Origin: Crambe crambe
Lineage: Eukaryota > Porifera > Demospongiae > Poecilosclerida > Crambeidae
Direction: 5' to 3'
Length of the DNA stretch: 64,000 nt
NCBI GenBank assembly: GCA_963924555.1
Contig: OZ004595.1
Location: 4,396,599 to 4,460,598, forward strand
Part shown: piece by piece, positions 1 to 11,447 of the stretch
Layout of the letters: each line of letters opens with the position of its first letter
Position numbering within the stretch: the stretch's first letter is position 1
Translations under genes and position numbers: made by a program
The notes under the pieces: model-generated
Database searches by the model: none
What the model was told of the DNA's origin: nothing
Seen by the model: only the letters and a program-made list of their open reading frames with translations

Positions 1-414
1 AGCCTGTAGCAAGAATAGAAGAGATACAGAGAGTCTAGTTTGTATTGTTCTAATGAGAGAAGCCACGCCCATTCCGTACTAACCCTACATAGAGAGTGCT
101 ACCGCACTCTCTGATGAATCTTATTGCCCCTCATGAATTGAAAGGAAGCTTGAAACACATGAGGACAAATGAGAAACTTTGAAGAAAAAGCTCCAGAAAT
201 ATCATGTTTCAACCAACACATTCGGTATAAACATAAAAGGATCACCTTCATAGCAGCAATAAATGTGATGAAGTAAGTAACCAGAGTCAAAATCATTACT
301 AATGTAGGATCTATGTACACAGTGCTGAGACACTATAACCAAGCCAAAACCATTATTGAACAATGTATGCACATTGATATTGCATGGATATGTATTACTT
401 CACAGACAATGTAC
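1..414. other. Non-coding start of window, downstream intron of receptor copy 1
   Basis: This lies 3' of the first FN3 exon of receptor copy 1 on the minus strand and should be intron. The second FN3 exon and the transmembrane exon are not found here, so the gene continues off the window. The only structure seen is a short hairpin at about 88-111 in which AGAGAGTGC pairs with GCACTCTCT. The same hairpin recurs near 2416 and 45204. Confidence 0.6.
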
Positions 415-603
415 CTGTGATAGTTCCCATGGTAGTGTTGACTGTGACTACCTCTACACGACTAGAACTTCCTTCTTCTTGATAGAACAAGACATAGACA
501 GTGTCATTCCTGCCACCAAAGTTCACTGGGGGGTCCCACACCAAGGTAACTGAGTCAGAAGTCCGTGACACTATTCGAACATTCGTCACTGGAGAAGGGG
601 GCT

Positions 604-3600
604 CTGAGGAGAAAATAAAATTCAAATTCAGTATTAACTGTAGTAGGGCTATAGACTTCACAGAACAAATACTCTCGACTACAGAATGGAATCAGAATCA
701 CTGAATCATGTCACATTACAACACCTGCATGAGCACGAATTTCAGGGCCTACTTTTCTATGACACCTGCACAAAACTTTGCACACAGTCCTTATAACCCT
801 CGTACTACAAGAATTAAGTCTTGTTTGCTGTTCATTAGTATAGTGCTTTGTTGATGGTGGGAGGAGCATGCAACATGTGGAATGTGGCCTAGGCATGGCG
901 CTTGCTGCTTTAAAGTAGTCTTTTCATTCTAGCTGTGCCAGCAACTGTGCCTGTCAGTTGTGTTATCTTTTTGTTGTCATTTTCACTCTAGCAATGGTGC
1001 CAGTTAGTGACCTTTTACTTCCTTTTTTTATTGAGGGAAAGGGACTCTGGTCACATTAAAACTTATTCTACAGGAATGGTACAGACAACCAGAAGCCAAC
1101 TGTGATGTCACAAGAAGTCATTAATGTAGGCAGACAATATTGAGCTAGCTTGCAGTCTTGGGCTGCACTGAGCTGCAGAATTAACTTATCTGGATCCGAT
1201 TTGAAAGGATGTCCTGAGTGCCATGGTAGAGTCGTGCAGGGCCCAGCTAACCCTGGGAAATTGTGTTGGAAGTGCCTTCACAACTTCAATAAGTTTTCTA
1301 ACTTGCAATGTGCTAGCAGGGAAGCTACGTATTAAAGATTTGAACTGTGGTATGTGCCATAGTGGTACAAATGTGACCAGACCCTTTCCTTCCCCAATAA
1401 AAAAAGGAGGTAAAAGGTCGGCTATGTGAGACTAGGTGCCAGTAGTGCTTGTCGTGGTTATAAATGGGAGTCAAGGAGAAAAGGACTGTCCTGGAAATAA
1501 AATAGTCAAACACTATGTAGGTGGGCTAACTTATGTTTGGCTGCAGGAAAAGGCTTGCAAGATCAGACAGAAAGGTTACTGTCATCAGAAATCCAGAGGA
1601 TAGCCAGGATCAATAATTTCCCCCCATCTCAACCATTATAGAAGGACTCTCAGTCCTTATCAAGTAAAATTGCATCAATGATATAGGCACAGTTTTAGCA
1701 GGTCATATCATTTTTCTTTTCTGTACAATCCTTAAAGGCTTCGAATAAAACGTTAAACAGTCAAACTTCAGGGACCCATGCAGAAGTGTTGATTTCATGA
1801 GAATACGAAGTATCCTGAAGATTCCTGCAAACTCAGCATAATGCCATATTGAATGGCTACCATTTTAGTGTGAGTTTGTAGCTTTATTCTAGAAAAGATG
1901 GTGTAAATGTGCATTTATTCAAAGGTAGGAAAGGTGTACTCCTGAAGGTAATGATGGAAGCTGATGAAGTAGCTAATTATATCACCAGACTTCCTGAGGC
2001 TGAGAGTGTACCTAGTCCAAGCTAGCAGGCTGAAAGTACCAGTGTAGACAGAACTGGGAATTTGTATCATTCCTGCCAAATTTTATTTTGTCCTAGCGTT
2101 TTGAATTCTGGTGTGCTTAATCATGCTGGTTTGTTGTTGTTTTTTGTTTTGTTTTTGTTTTGTTTTTTGTTACTTCAATAATGTCATTTCGTTGCAAGAT
2201 CCCAAGAAGACATTTCCCCCCATGGAAAGATTACTGCGACATTTGATCTCTCCTGAACCTAGTTTTATAGACTCAACAATTCGGTGAACAGCTGATGCAT
2301 ACTAACACATGCTACTGACGCATACTAACACATGCTGCTGACTGCAGGAGGTACGTATTCTGGAGTTATGAAAGAAAATATTAAGTACTACTCCAAAGGA
2401 TCATCCGTGTGATCCCTACTTAGAGAGTACTATTGTACTCTCTGATACTTGCTATGAGAACACGAAATTTGAAATTGCTTATAACATAATCACAATGCTA
2501 TCAGGAATATTGGTGCTAGTTACGGCTATTTGCTTGCTGGCCACAGTACCTGCAGCATTGCCAAGTGATGAGTTTCAACAACTCTGATGTGGTGCTAATC
2601 TTAAGTTTTAACAGTCGCAACATTGGTAAAGTTAATTTCATTACAGCTAATGAAATCAGGATGTATGTTCTGAAATCCAAACCTTTGGGCCTATAGCCCT
2701 CAGGTTTTGGTGCAATTATGGGGAGGAGCATACAACATGTAGCTAACATGGCCTGAGCAGCACAGCTGGATAAGCTAGTCGTCTTTTCATCCCAGCCAGC
2801 CAGTTGTGCGTTGTTTTCACTCTAGCAATCAATTTGTACTCTAGCCAGTATTGCCTTGTTGTTTTCACTGGTATTTGGGAGGAGCCAAGGGTATCTAGGA
2901 AGAACTGTCCAATCACGTTAGTTGTTTATTGCCCAGCAGAGCATTATACTGCTGCACCTGTGGCAGATAAAAGCACAGTTTTCAATACCTGGGGCAGACA
3001 GTTTCAATATCTGGGGCAGATATAAATCACAGTTTTCAATAACTGGGGCAGATATAAATCACAGTTTCAATAACTGGGGCAGATATAAATCATAGTTTTC
3101 AATACCTGAGGCCAGGGCACACACTTGCAGTGCAATATTATCACAATTATAATACCAGACTAACCATTTTGAAGTACATAGCTGGCTTTGTTTATGATGA
3201 CAGTAGCTAGCAACATTGACATTACAATTTCTGAGAGTAGCTAGCATAAATGACTCTAGCTGGCTTACAGTATACTGGCATTCTGCACTGGCATTCAGTG
3301 TGGAGCTAGCTGTCAGCTTTGGTTTTGCAGGGCACACCCCACCAATGTGACTAGGGCCGAGAATGTCTGCTGAACTGTGCTGTCATTTGTTGTCTGGCCA
3401 GCTAGCTTTTACATGGATATTATATCTAAGGTCTGAACTAATATGTTTGTACATGCCCTTAAAGAACAATCAGCTATGTTTTTATACACTGAGAATTAAA
3501 AAAAAAGTATTATTTGTCAAGAAAAAGTTCAGAACTACACTATAAAAACAATGTGTAAAACCCATTTTTGGGTTGTCTGAATTGCAAATTGGAACTCAGA

Positions 3601-3939
3601 AAAGTGAGTGGGCGAGGTTTTAAAGTAGAGTCAGAGAGAGAAGCTAGTTTCTTGCCTCCTGGCACTATAAAGTTTCAACTAAAGCCCAGAGAAGAGCAAC
3701 AAGGTACCGAAGGTAGGCTAAGTGTAGGTGCTAGAGCTTTGAATTTTGCACGGTATAGAGCCAAAGGGCCATAGAAAATGGATATCAACATAGCCGAACT
3801 GGTTTCTGCAAATCAGTCACAAATGTACAAAAAAAAGAAAGAAAAAAAAAGAACAAAAAAACAAACAAATAAACAAACAACAAATAAAATAAACAAGGCA
3901 ATGCCCCACACATTCATCTAGAAAGGGATTTTAACTCAC
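604..3939. other. Large intron of receptor copy 1
   Basis: This 3.3-kb intron separates the Cys-rich exon from the FN3 exon. The equivalent intron is 2.9 kb in the 550-aa copy. I see no convincing coding sequence. It holds a second AGAGAGTRC-type hairpin near 2416-2446 and a short tandem repeat near 2968-3112. Confidence 0.55.
2968..3112. repeat. About 32-bp tandem repeat, roughly 4-5 units
   Basis: Successive units contain CAGTTTTCAATAMCTGGGGC followed by AGATATAAAT. Units vary slightly in length because of small deletions. It lies inside the large intron of receptor copy 1. Confidence 0.8.
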
Positions 3940-5101
3940 TGGTACATGGAAGGTCCTCTTCTCCTGGTGCTCTGTAGTAGCCTTCCACACAGGGACATAC
4001 TGCCAACCCAGGTTCCACACCCACACTGTTCTCAGGACAGTCATGACACTCACCATAAGTCATTGACAGGTAAGTACCAGCCACACAAGCTGTAAATAAC
4101 ACAGTGTTATAGAGTTTCATACTCACAATGATATTGTCCTGAGCAATCTAACCTTCAGTACATGACTTTCCATTCTCTGTTGCCCGAAATCCTTGGTTAC
4201 ACTGACAACCTGACACAACACTCCACGTCCCTCCTGGGCTACAGGTCAGAATTGGTGCTGCTCCACTCTCTGTACTAGCATTTCCCACACTGTCCTGTCA
4301 CTCTGAGTGGTTCTTGACTTGGTGTCGTAATTCGAGGGGAAATGATCTCTGGTCGAATCATAAATTCTACAGTTTCTTGGGGGCAGACATTGTAAAATAC
4401 TAGGACACGAGTAACTGCTAAACATGTGTCTTCATCTCTAATGGCAAGGTAGAATCCACTTTCATTAGTTGCAAAGTTGAGATACCTGGTCTGATTCTGA
4501 AGAGTGCTATCATTTGGGACTAATCTACTTATTAGCACATAGTCACTGGTATCCCTGGCTGCAACACTGTTAATAGTAGATGTCTCATATCCATGCCATG
4601 AGGAGATCCTTGAGCAGCCCTCAACACAACCTTCCTGCTCAAATTCTATTTGTATACTGACTTGAGGCAAACGAGTTCCATCAGCTGTTGTTCTGTTGAT
4701 GAACTGTGTAATCAGCCAGTTATCCTGGACACCATCTCTAAAACCACATGCAGTCACTGTCTGTCGGCAAGCATTGTCAGCAGCTTGGAACCACTGCAAA
4801 TATAAAAATGAAAGTAAAATTCTAGCAAATCCACTTCACTTACAGTAGCTCCTCTGCCTTGTGACTCAATACCATCAACATCCACCTGCTGCCACACAGC
4901 ACCACTTTGTGATGATAGTAAACGGATGTAGTTGTAAGAGTCCATCAGTATCCTTGTATCGACAGGGTATACTGGAGGAGGAACTCCTGGCACATCAGGT
5001 AAAGTATTTAAACAGAATGAGTCACCATCTCCAGGAGCCTGAGCAATTACCACTGATGGCAGAACGGTCAGACACATGAAAAAAACACCACTATACATCA
5101 T

Positions 5102-6720
5102 ATTACGCGTAGCTACTAACTTAGTCTTGCGCGAGCCAGCCTGAATTTTCTTCCTTTCCCCCTCCCCCTTTTCCAGTCGAATCGAATGGCCAGCGGTACA
5201 TTTATTGCAGATCCCGGAAGTTGTCCGCGCAACTAAATTTAATTGTGTAATTTTTAACCGCTAACTTCCGCTTTTTACTTACGTTACATAGTTACTGCAG
5301 GACTGAGCCGTTCTTCTGCTTCACAGTGGTATAAACTTAGTAGCCGAGTGACCTTCCAGGGCTACGTGAGAGCTCTATTTCTGGAGGATGTCGCTACAGG
5401 CTCTTTAGTATGAGCTCAAGAAAAAGTGGGCAGAAATTGTTTTGCCTGGACAGATTTTTGTATCATTCTGTAGCAGAATAGTTGTTCTATAACATTTATT
5501 AAAATAAAAAATTACTACCGAGAAACTTCTGAGCTGCGCGCAATCAAACCAGGACAATTTGGCAAATTTCACAAGTGCACATGGGTGTGGTTCCTCTCTG
5601 GTAATTGATGATTAGGTCTGAAGCTATCGTGTAATATGACTTAGTAATGTGACTGTCTATAGAAATCAAAGGTATATGATTATTAAACTAACAAACTTCA
5701 TGATTCACCATCGGATGCAAAGGAGGACACACTGTCTATATCTTCTTCATCATCAATTTCTACTATTTCATTAAGGGGGCTCCGACATCCCGCCCACGCG
5801 CTTGTTTTGCAGGTTGCTAGGGACTGATATCGAGACTACCGACACTTGCAGAGATACGCTACAAAGACCACAGTGGAGGACTTATCTACGGTCGCTGATC
5901 TCCCAAGAACTAGGAAAAACGGGGCAGTTACCGAGAGGCTAGCACCGCTTGAAGCTAAAAGGACTAAAATTAATACTTCTTTTTTTGTGCTAAACTTACA
6001 ATGTTGAAAATAGTTTCACATCCTTCCTTTGCATGCTTATAAGACAACTACGGATCGAATAGTCTATATATAACCTAGCTTCCTAGATACACGAATTACT
6101 AGCTTTAGAATGAACTGCTGAAAGCGCTGATCACTTCAGTTTTTGAAGATTTCCTAATCCCATCCGTAGCTGTCTACCCCAGACCATGAGGAAACAACAT
6201 GCCAAGTACGGACTCTTTTGGATTTACTGGCATCTGCAAGTATACCGATACATAGCCCCACCCCAGCCCCACCCACTATATCCGGCAGGATGCCGAGTCT
6301 TTCTGTCCATGCGGTACTGTTAGTCGAGTGATCGCTCATCCCACGGTGATCTGGCTCTCTCTCTTCAATACTGCACTTCGGACTCGTCTGGATCTCAGCA
6401 CCTCTTTGTACCGGAGGTCTGCTAGCCCAGACTAGCTCTGGAGTTAGTCTCGCTCGGGCCAGACTCTTCCGGTGACACTGGCTCTGGAATAGGCTCTGAA
6501 TCTGGCGCTGGAAATAATTATAGATTGCCTACATTATTTTTCTTCAGGAGTGCTACCTATACTAGCTATTATAGCTACATGCAATTGAATAAATTATTTA
6601 CTATTATGACTTTCCTGCTTGTATGGTTCATGTACAGGTAACCTTCTTGTGGTTTTTCAGCTTGTTTTCCACAATAATGATCTTGTTATTAGTGCTTAGC
6701 CTTACTTGCGCGCGCGCGTA
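5102..6720. other. Intergenic stretch upstream of receptor copy 1
   Basis: No recognisable gene. This should include the promoter of receptor copy 1, but I see no defined promoter motif. On the minus strand at about 5775-5702 a short frame ends in an acidic stretch (VEIDDEEDIDSVSSF) followed by a stop. It resembles the tail of a protein but has no identifiable upstream exon. Confidence 0.5.
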
Positions 6721-6721
6721 G

Positions 6722-7180
6722 TCAGTCATTGATGGCATTTTCCACGCCCCCTGGACCACAATTTCTTCCTGCTTTCTTGCAGGAACATCGTTTGGTGGTG
6801 CATCCTTTTTTGCAAGAGCAGCCACGCAGCAGCAGTTGCACTCGTTCGCGCACCTTACTCATGTTCTCGGGAGCATCCCAGTCTATGCTCAATGTACCAT
6901 CTTCACTCATCCTCCATCCATAGCTTGTCACATCCAAAATCTGGTAGCAATTCAGATTAGCCTGGCTCCAATAATAGTGTGAGACCCAACAAGTGCGAAG
7001 CCAATATTTCGCGCGTGAAAAATACGGCTGGCTCGCGAGACTATATAGAGGGTTTGCAGTGACGTCACGAATGATGACGTCATGAACGTGCGCGGCCATT
7101 TTGGTGCACAGCTTTTTTGCGGTATGTCTGTCTAACCATGTCCTGCTACGCTCAGAAACTTCCAAACAAAATTGCAACCG
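6722..7180 (-). pseudogene. CXC-domain transposon protein, C-terminal fragment
   Basis: The minus-strand frame reads a short lead (CWVSHYYWSQA), the box YGWRMSEDGTLSIDWD, then ENMSKVRERVQLLLRG and a Cys-rich CXC module with GCSCKKGC and RCSCKKAGRNCGPG. The order YGW box, helix, CXC module is one I know from uncharacterised transposon-like proteins of invertebrates, related in form to tesmin/TSO1 CXC domains. The second Cys cluster breaks off after CGPG, so the module is incomplete. No catalytic core is visible next to it. A second relic of the same family lies at 38896-39618. Product and superfamily are not recognised. Confidence 0.6.
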
Positions 7181-8700
7181 ATTGGAGGAATAGGGAATCC
7201 GTTCTGCATCAGTACAACAACGAGTCTCCCACCCTTTATTTCTGCAGACCTAGTTTCTTACAATACCTGGTGCTCCAAACTAGCTACATCTCTGCAAAGC
7301 AATTCAAGGCTTATAAATCACTGGAAGCATACTAGTGGCTAGATAAAGAATGTAACTACTTGGAAGTTAGGAGAGAAGTATGCATGTTGTCACTGGAAAA
7401 GTATGTATAATAATGTATAGCTAGCTATAATATTATGTAATCATGTTTTAATGTAGCTAATGACATACTAGTCAATTAAATGGCACAACTGAGTCACAGA
7501 TATTGCAGAGGGCACCTATCCTATCAACAATTGGACAATCCTCTCCAGCTTTCATTGTGATCATATCAATGGGAAGTGTTCCCTATAAAATGGAGAGAAC
7601 TTTTGGCATACTGCACCAATCACTCTTTCTACATGTATGCGTACATTAGCCAGAGATCTGGTCTCTTCAACTTCTGCTGTTAATAATCGGTCACCTGGCC
7701 TGAAATGCACCGACTGAATCAGCAATATCAAATCCCCGACCAGCTAGTACAATATCAGAAAATAATAATTATAAGAAACAGTACCTTGAGGAGCAATGCC
7801 AATGAGAAATTTGACAGTATTGTGGTTTTTATAATGAGGACCATGTACATGCATGAGCAACGGGGCTGGGTTCGAGGCTAAGTCATACACTGCCTTAAGT
7901 ACTTCAAAATTAGGTAACCCAGTGTAGTGCTTAATTGATTCTGTAGAGTTACTTCAGTGAAGGGAGTAATCTTGCTAACTTGATCCTTAAATTGTGTATG
8001 GTTTCGTAAGCATTAATTGTTCAGTTCTGTTCTTAATTGTTTGGCTCTGTGCATCTGAGTACCTGTTGACTTCGGTAGCAGGTATATCATCAGTTGATGG
8101 CTCGTCTGCCTCAATCAATGCATTAACTGAATCAACGGAAGTAACTGGTGTTGTTGATGATTTTACTGTTTCTGTTGGTGCTGCATGCATGTGTACTGAA
8201 TCAATGGAAGTAACTAGTGTTGTTGATGGTTCTATTGATGGTGCATGAATGCGTGCATTTCTGGACTTTCTTCGGAGATATAACAGTCATGATACTGATG
8301 TAATGCTTTCATGTCGCATCTAGACCACACATTTTGTGTGGGAAGCCAGTCAGGATTGAATTGCATGGTTGAACAAATAAGCTGGCCACCTAGAAATAAA
8401 ATACTTAGAACAAATTCTGACATTTCTTAAATCATGACTACTTAAGTCTCTACCAATTGCAGCCAAATAGCCAGCTCTTCTTCTCCTGCTCAGCTCCAAC
8501 TCCTCCTCATTCTTTCCAGTTCTAATGGTGAGAAGTCCGAAAAAAGCTACATCCTTATCTCTGTCCGAACGCTTGGAGCACCCAGGAACAGTACAAATAA
8601 TGATTTCAACTAGCTGGAGTATTTACAGGAATAAAAACCACAATGCAGCTGTACACCAAAATGGCCGCGCGGTTGAGGGGCGTGGCTTGTGACGTCAAGT
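7060..8700 (-). mobile_element. THAP/DDE_Tnp_4 transposon relic with inverted ends
   Basis: Near-matching inverted sequences (GCGCGGCCATTTTGGTG then ACAGCT) lie at about 7092-7115 and 8646-8670 and flank a minus-strand transposase. A TGACGTCA box sits just outside each arm. Exact termini and target duplication could not be fixed. Between the arms, frames can be read for a THAP zinc finger, an HTH-like exon and a DDE exon. This combination is typical of ISL2EU/Harbinger-related transposons. Several reading-frame breaks show that it is a relic. Confidence 0.55.
7495..8625 (-). pseudogene. THAP-domain DDE_Tnp_4-type transposase, broken
   Basis: Reading down the minus strand, about 8612-8440 encodes a THAP start (CTVPGCSKR and a conserved FF pair). 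About 8405-8285 continues it (QLICSTMQFNPDWLPTQN). About 8270-7985 is a Ser/Thr-rich linker with a repeated STTxVTSxDSV motif. About 7955-7785 encodes HYTGLPNFEVLKAVYD, the helix-turn-helix region before a DDE_Tnp_4 domain. About 7740-7500 encodes LAGRGFDIADSVGAF, ANVRIHVERVIG and ALCNICDSVVPF, matching the core and end of that domain. Frame changes near 8275 and in the last block show decay. The family call is firm; exon edges are approximate. Confidence 0.65.
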
Positions 8701-9185
8701 AGCGATGTCAGACTTTTTTTTTAATTTTTTTAAATTTTGCCTTGATTTTTATGCAGCTGTGTTCTTTGGTTCCTACACAACACATTAGTGCAAGAATCAT
8801 ACCAATACCTTGTTCCTAAGGAGAGTTATGCAGAAATAAAGATATCAATGTCATAGATTTCCTGTACAGAATTTACACAGCAAACTCCATATAAACAATG
8901 GTACTGTAATATGATAGTATACCTAAGATACCACAAAGATATTAGAAGACCATAACTCCTTTTTGGTGTACAATCAGGATACAAGATTTGGAGGGATGAA
9001 CTATTACATTTCACTGAGTAGATAGCCAGCATATAACCACACCCACTTCCTGTTTAACAGGAAATAATACATTATATTTACAGTGGCTCACTATTAGTCA
9101 AAATCTCATTACACAAACTGAACATACACTTCCAGATACAAAAGGAAGACACAAATGAACGAAAAAAATGTACACCTAATAGTCG
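8701..9185. other. Gap with no recognised feature
   Basis: AT-rich sequence between the THAP element and the next transposon-like gene. I see nothing supportable in it. Confidence 0.5.
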
Positions 9186-9885
9186 TTACATAAATTCTAA
9201 ATCTCCCTTTTCAATGTCTAGTAGTAAATTTAGTGACAATATCTCACTTTCGCCATCATATGCAACATTAAACCAATCATCTGTACCTGGTACGAGGCTC
9301 AGGATTCTACCATAGTACCACTGTTCTGATTCATCAGACTCCTTCCAGCGATGTCTAATTCTCTTTCCTACAAGTGATTCTTGATTGGCTGCATTACTTG
9401 AAGGTGGTGGTGTTAGTAGCTAACTTAATCAGATTTTATGTTACTTCATCTACAGTTAATTTTTTCTTGTTTTTGGATAGAAAAAAGACATCCTTTTCAG
9501 GATATTTCTGCTCTAATACTTTACTGCGGAAATGCAGTTGAGTTTTCAGTGCTTGTAACATTTCTGTCTTGGTCTTTAGCTTAGCTAATCCAGTCTGGAT
9601 ATCTGATTCACTTTGCCAGAGACCATACAACATCAAATCATTAGTAAGCTTTTCCTTTGTTTCCATGGCCTTCTTTTGTAAGTGCAAAAGTGCCCTTTGT
9701 TTAGCTTGCAGGATTTTTGCTCGTTCTTCATGGAGATGCTGCTTTCGGGCACAATACAGCTGCTTGAATTCAGGTCCACATGCTCTAGCTTTTTTCAGCA
9801 ACTCCTCTTTCTCTGCAGTAGATTTTTCATGGAGCCATTGCGAAGTCTTGTTGTTGCTGAAGAGGATTAAAGCCTCTGGAGACAT
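9186..9885 (-). CDS. Coiled-coil protein with Tudor-like C-terminal domain, transposon-associated family
   Basis: An open minus-strand frame from 9885 encodes a Lys/Glu-rich, coiled-coil-like protein of 147 codons ending KKKLTVDE at 9445. After a 25-nt GT...AG gap (9444-9420) the frame resumes in phase as LLTPPPSSN, then LVGKRIRHRW, WYYGRILSLVPG, FNVAYDGE and a final DIEKGDLEFM with stop at 9186. The last block resembles a Tudor-like fold often found at the end of uncharacterised animal proteins that also carry the NNFFCG(L/M)H module found just upstream at 10848-9915. I take the two as parts of one transposon-like or multi-copy gene. Its function is not known to me. The 25-nt gap is either an ultra-short intron or a frameshift. 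Confidence 0.55.
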
Positions 9886-9914
9886 TGTTGCCGCGTTAGG
9901 TTTTCACGTAGGAG

Positions 9915-10848
9915 TCAATCAAGTTTTGCGAAATCCCTTTCACTAATGGTGTTTGTTTTAGGGACTGACTTGGTTTCTGCGAGAAGGTTTTCAGATGGAT
10001 TATCATGTTGCCCACCAGATAAGTGATCTTTGACAAGACGAGATAGCAATGAAGAGAAGGCACTACAGAGCACTTGCAAAATCTCATCATAAAGTAGTGC
10101 TTCTCCAGACAGTATACTTGAAGCATCAAGTGACCAGCTATTAAGAGAAGTCAATAAGTTCTGAAATCTCTCATTCATTTCAAGAATCGTTATGTTCCTG
10201 GACTCCAGAACTCTCCACAGAGGTCCAGTGATGAATTTATTTACCAAACCTAGGGCCTTGCATCCTGCCAAGTGTTCAGGAATCTTGATATCAGCAAGTA
10301 CAGCCTTCAATAGCTGGTTAGGAGTTTGCCACACCTCAATAAAAAATTTCTGGACTAGAGGTGCAATGTGGAACAGGGTCCCTGCATCATAAAAGAGTAT
10401 GTTAAATCGATTCCCTCGAAATGTAGCCAAAGGATTTCTTGCCACTCCATTTGACCTTAAGAAAGTAGTAAAAGGTTGGTACATACCACTCTGTTCTGAT
10501 CCGTGCTTGCTGAGTGCTTTACATGCTGTCCTAATTAACCTCACTATACCCGATTCAGATTTCCTAACCAGCACAGGACCTAACTGGCAATCGTTGTGTG
10601 AGAACTCTCCCACTGTATCAAAGTTGAACATGCTGTGTCTGCCATCCCTACAACTAGATGCATGCCACAGAAAAAGTTATTCAGAGTTGATAGTTCCACC
10701 CTTTCTTCTTCTGATAACATATCCCAATCTGAAACTACTGAAGGTAGAAGAATTTGTGATCGATAGTCATTGGGTTTGATAATGGCAGATAAATAATAAT
10801 TATTGGGAGACCTTTCATTTAGCCAAAATGGCCCCCTCCTCTTTCAGT
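9915..10848 (-). pseudogene. NFFCG-type uncharacterised transposon-like protein, frameshifted
   Basis: The minus-strand frame from about 10848 reads FWLNERSPNNYYLSAIIKP, then DWDMLSEEERVELSTLNNFF, CGMHLVVGMADTA and a stop near 10575. The downstream frame, shifted by one base, continues with LVRKSESGIVRLIRTACKAL, ATFRGNRFNILFYDAG, AGCKALGLVNKFITGPLWR and further helices, ending at 9915. The two halves read as one conserved protein if a single-base shift near 10580-10600 is allowed, so this copy is probably dead. I know this family only as uncharacterised, multi-copy animal proteins, probably from transposable elements. No catalytic motif is assigned. Confidence 0.55.
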
Positions 10849-11144
10849 TAATCATTCTTTTAAGAGGATTTCCAGATTTTTCATGTTGCAAGAAATGGTC
10901 AGTTATCATGACCATAGCTACATAATTATTCCACCAGCACTTTCATAGGTGCTAAAAATGGTCCCCTTCCCTCCCCAGACTATTCTTTGGGGAGGACCAA
11001 TATTTGCATGCCAGGTCATCTGCCCACAATAATTGAGTGACACATTTCACTTACGCTAATGCACTGCAATTCATTATGTAAGAGTGATGTACTATAGTTG
11101 ATGTGATTCTGATTTCATTTTCTTGATCCGTTTTGTGAATAGTA
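10849..11144. other. Gap with no recognised feature
   Basis: Short stretch without coding signal or clear repeat. Confidence 0.4.
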
Positions 11145-11447
11145 TTGTTAATAAATTCAGTAGCTAATTTTTTCCCCTTAGAACCCCCTTCCCCAGTGAG
11201 GAATGTTCAAATAGAGTGTCAAACTTCTGACTCGGTACATATAAGGTCAGCTATAGCAAAGGTAGCTGCTTCATTCGGGTACAATTTGAAGAGGGAACAA
11301 GAAGAGAACGTCCTGCAGCTGGCAAGTGGAAAAGACGTGTTTATCAGTTTGCCAACTGGCTATGGCAAGTCCTTGGTGCATGTTTTTAAGAGTCATGCAT
11401 GTATGTGTGTATCTGTTACATTGATTCCACAGCCAGTAGTTAAATAA
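11145..11447 (+). pseudogene. Chimeric fragment: FN3 exon start joined in frame to RecQ-like helicase exon
   Basis: On the plus strand a splice acceptor (CCCCTTAG at 11174-11181) is followed by the start of the receptor FN3 exon (EPPSPVRNVQI... TSDSV). After about 20 codons the frame runs without a break into sequence like the N-terminus of a RecQ-type helicase: FGYNLKREQEENVLQLASGK, then DVFISLPTGYGKSL, which contains a Walker A-like GYGKSL. The helicase continues no further. Orientation is opposite to the receptor array. It looks like a rearrangement junction; whether any transcript uses it is unknown. Confidence 0.6.

Larger units (their letters stand above)
415..5101 (-). pseudogene. Eph-like kinase-less receptor copy 1, partial, frameshifted
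   Basis: Exons visible on the minus strand are 5101-4844 (signal peptide and start of Eph ligand-binding domain), 4793-4153 (rest of that domain), 4089-3940 (Cys-rich) and 603-415 (first half of an FN3 domain). Splice sites are canonical (donors GTAAGT, GTTAGA, GTGAGT; acceptors ending AG) and the last three junctions are phase 1. The ligand-binding domain shows the Eph hallmarks NWLITQFINR and FYLAIRDEDTC followed by a paired-Cys stretch. The second exon is 641 bp where intact paralogues have 643: two bases are missing near 4286-4289, just after the codons for VTGQC, which brings in an early stop. This copy is therefore a pseudogene or carries a sequence error. The remaining FN3 and membrane exons would lie left of position 1. 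Confidence 0.82.
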
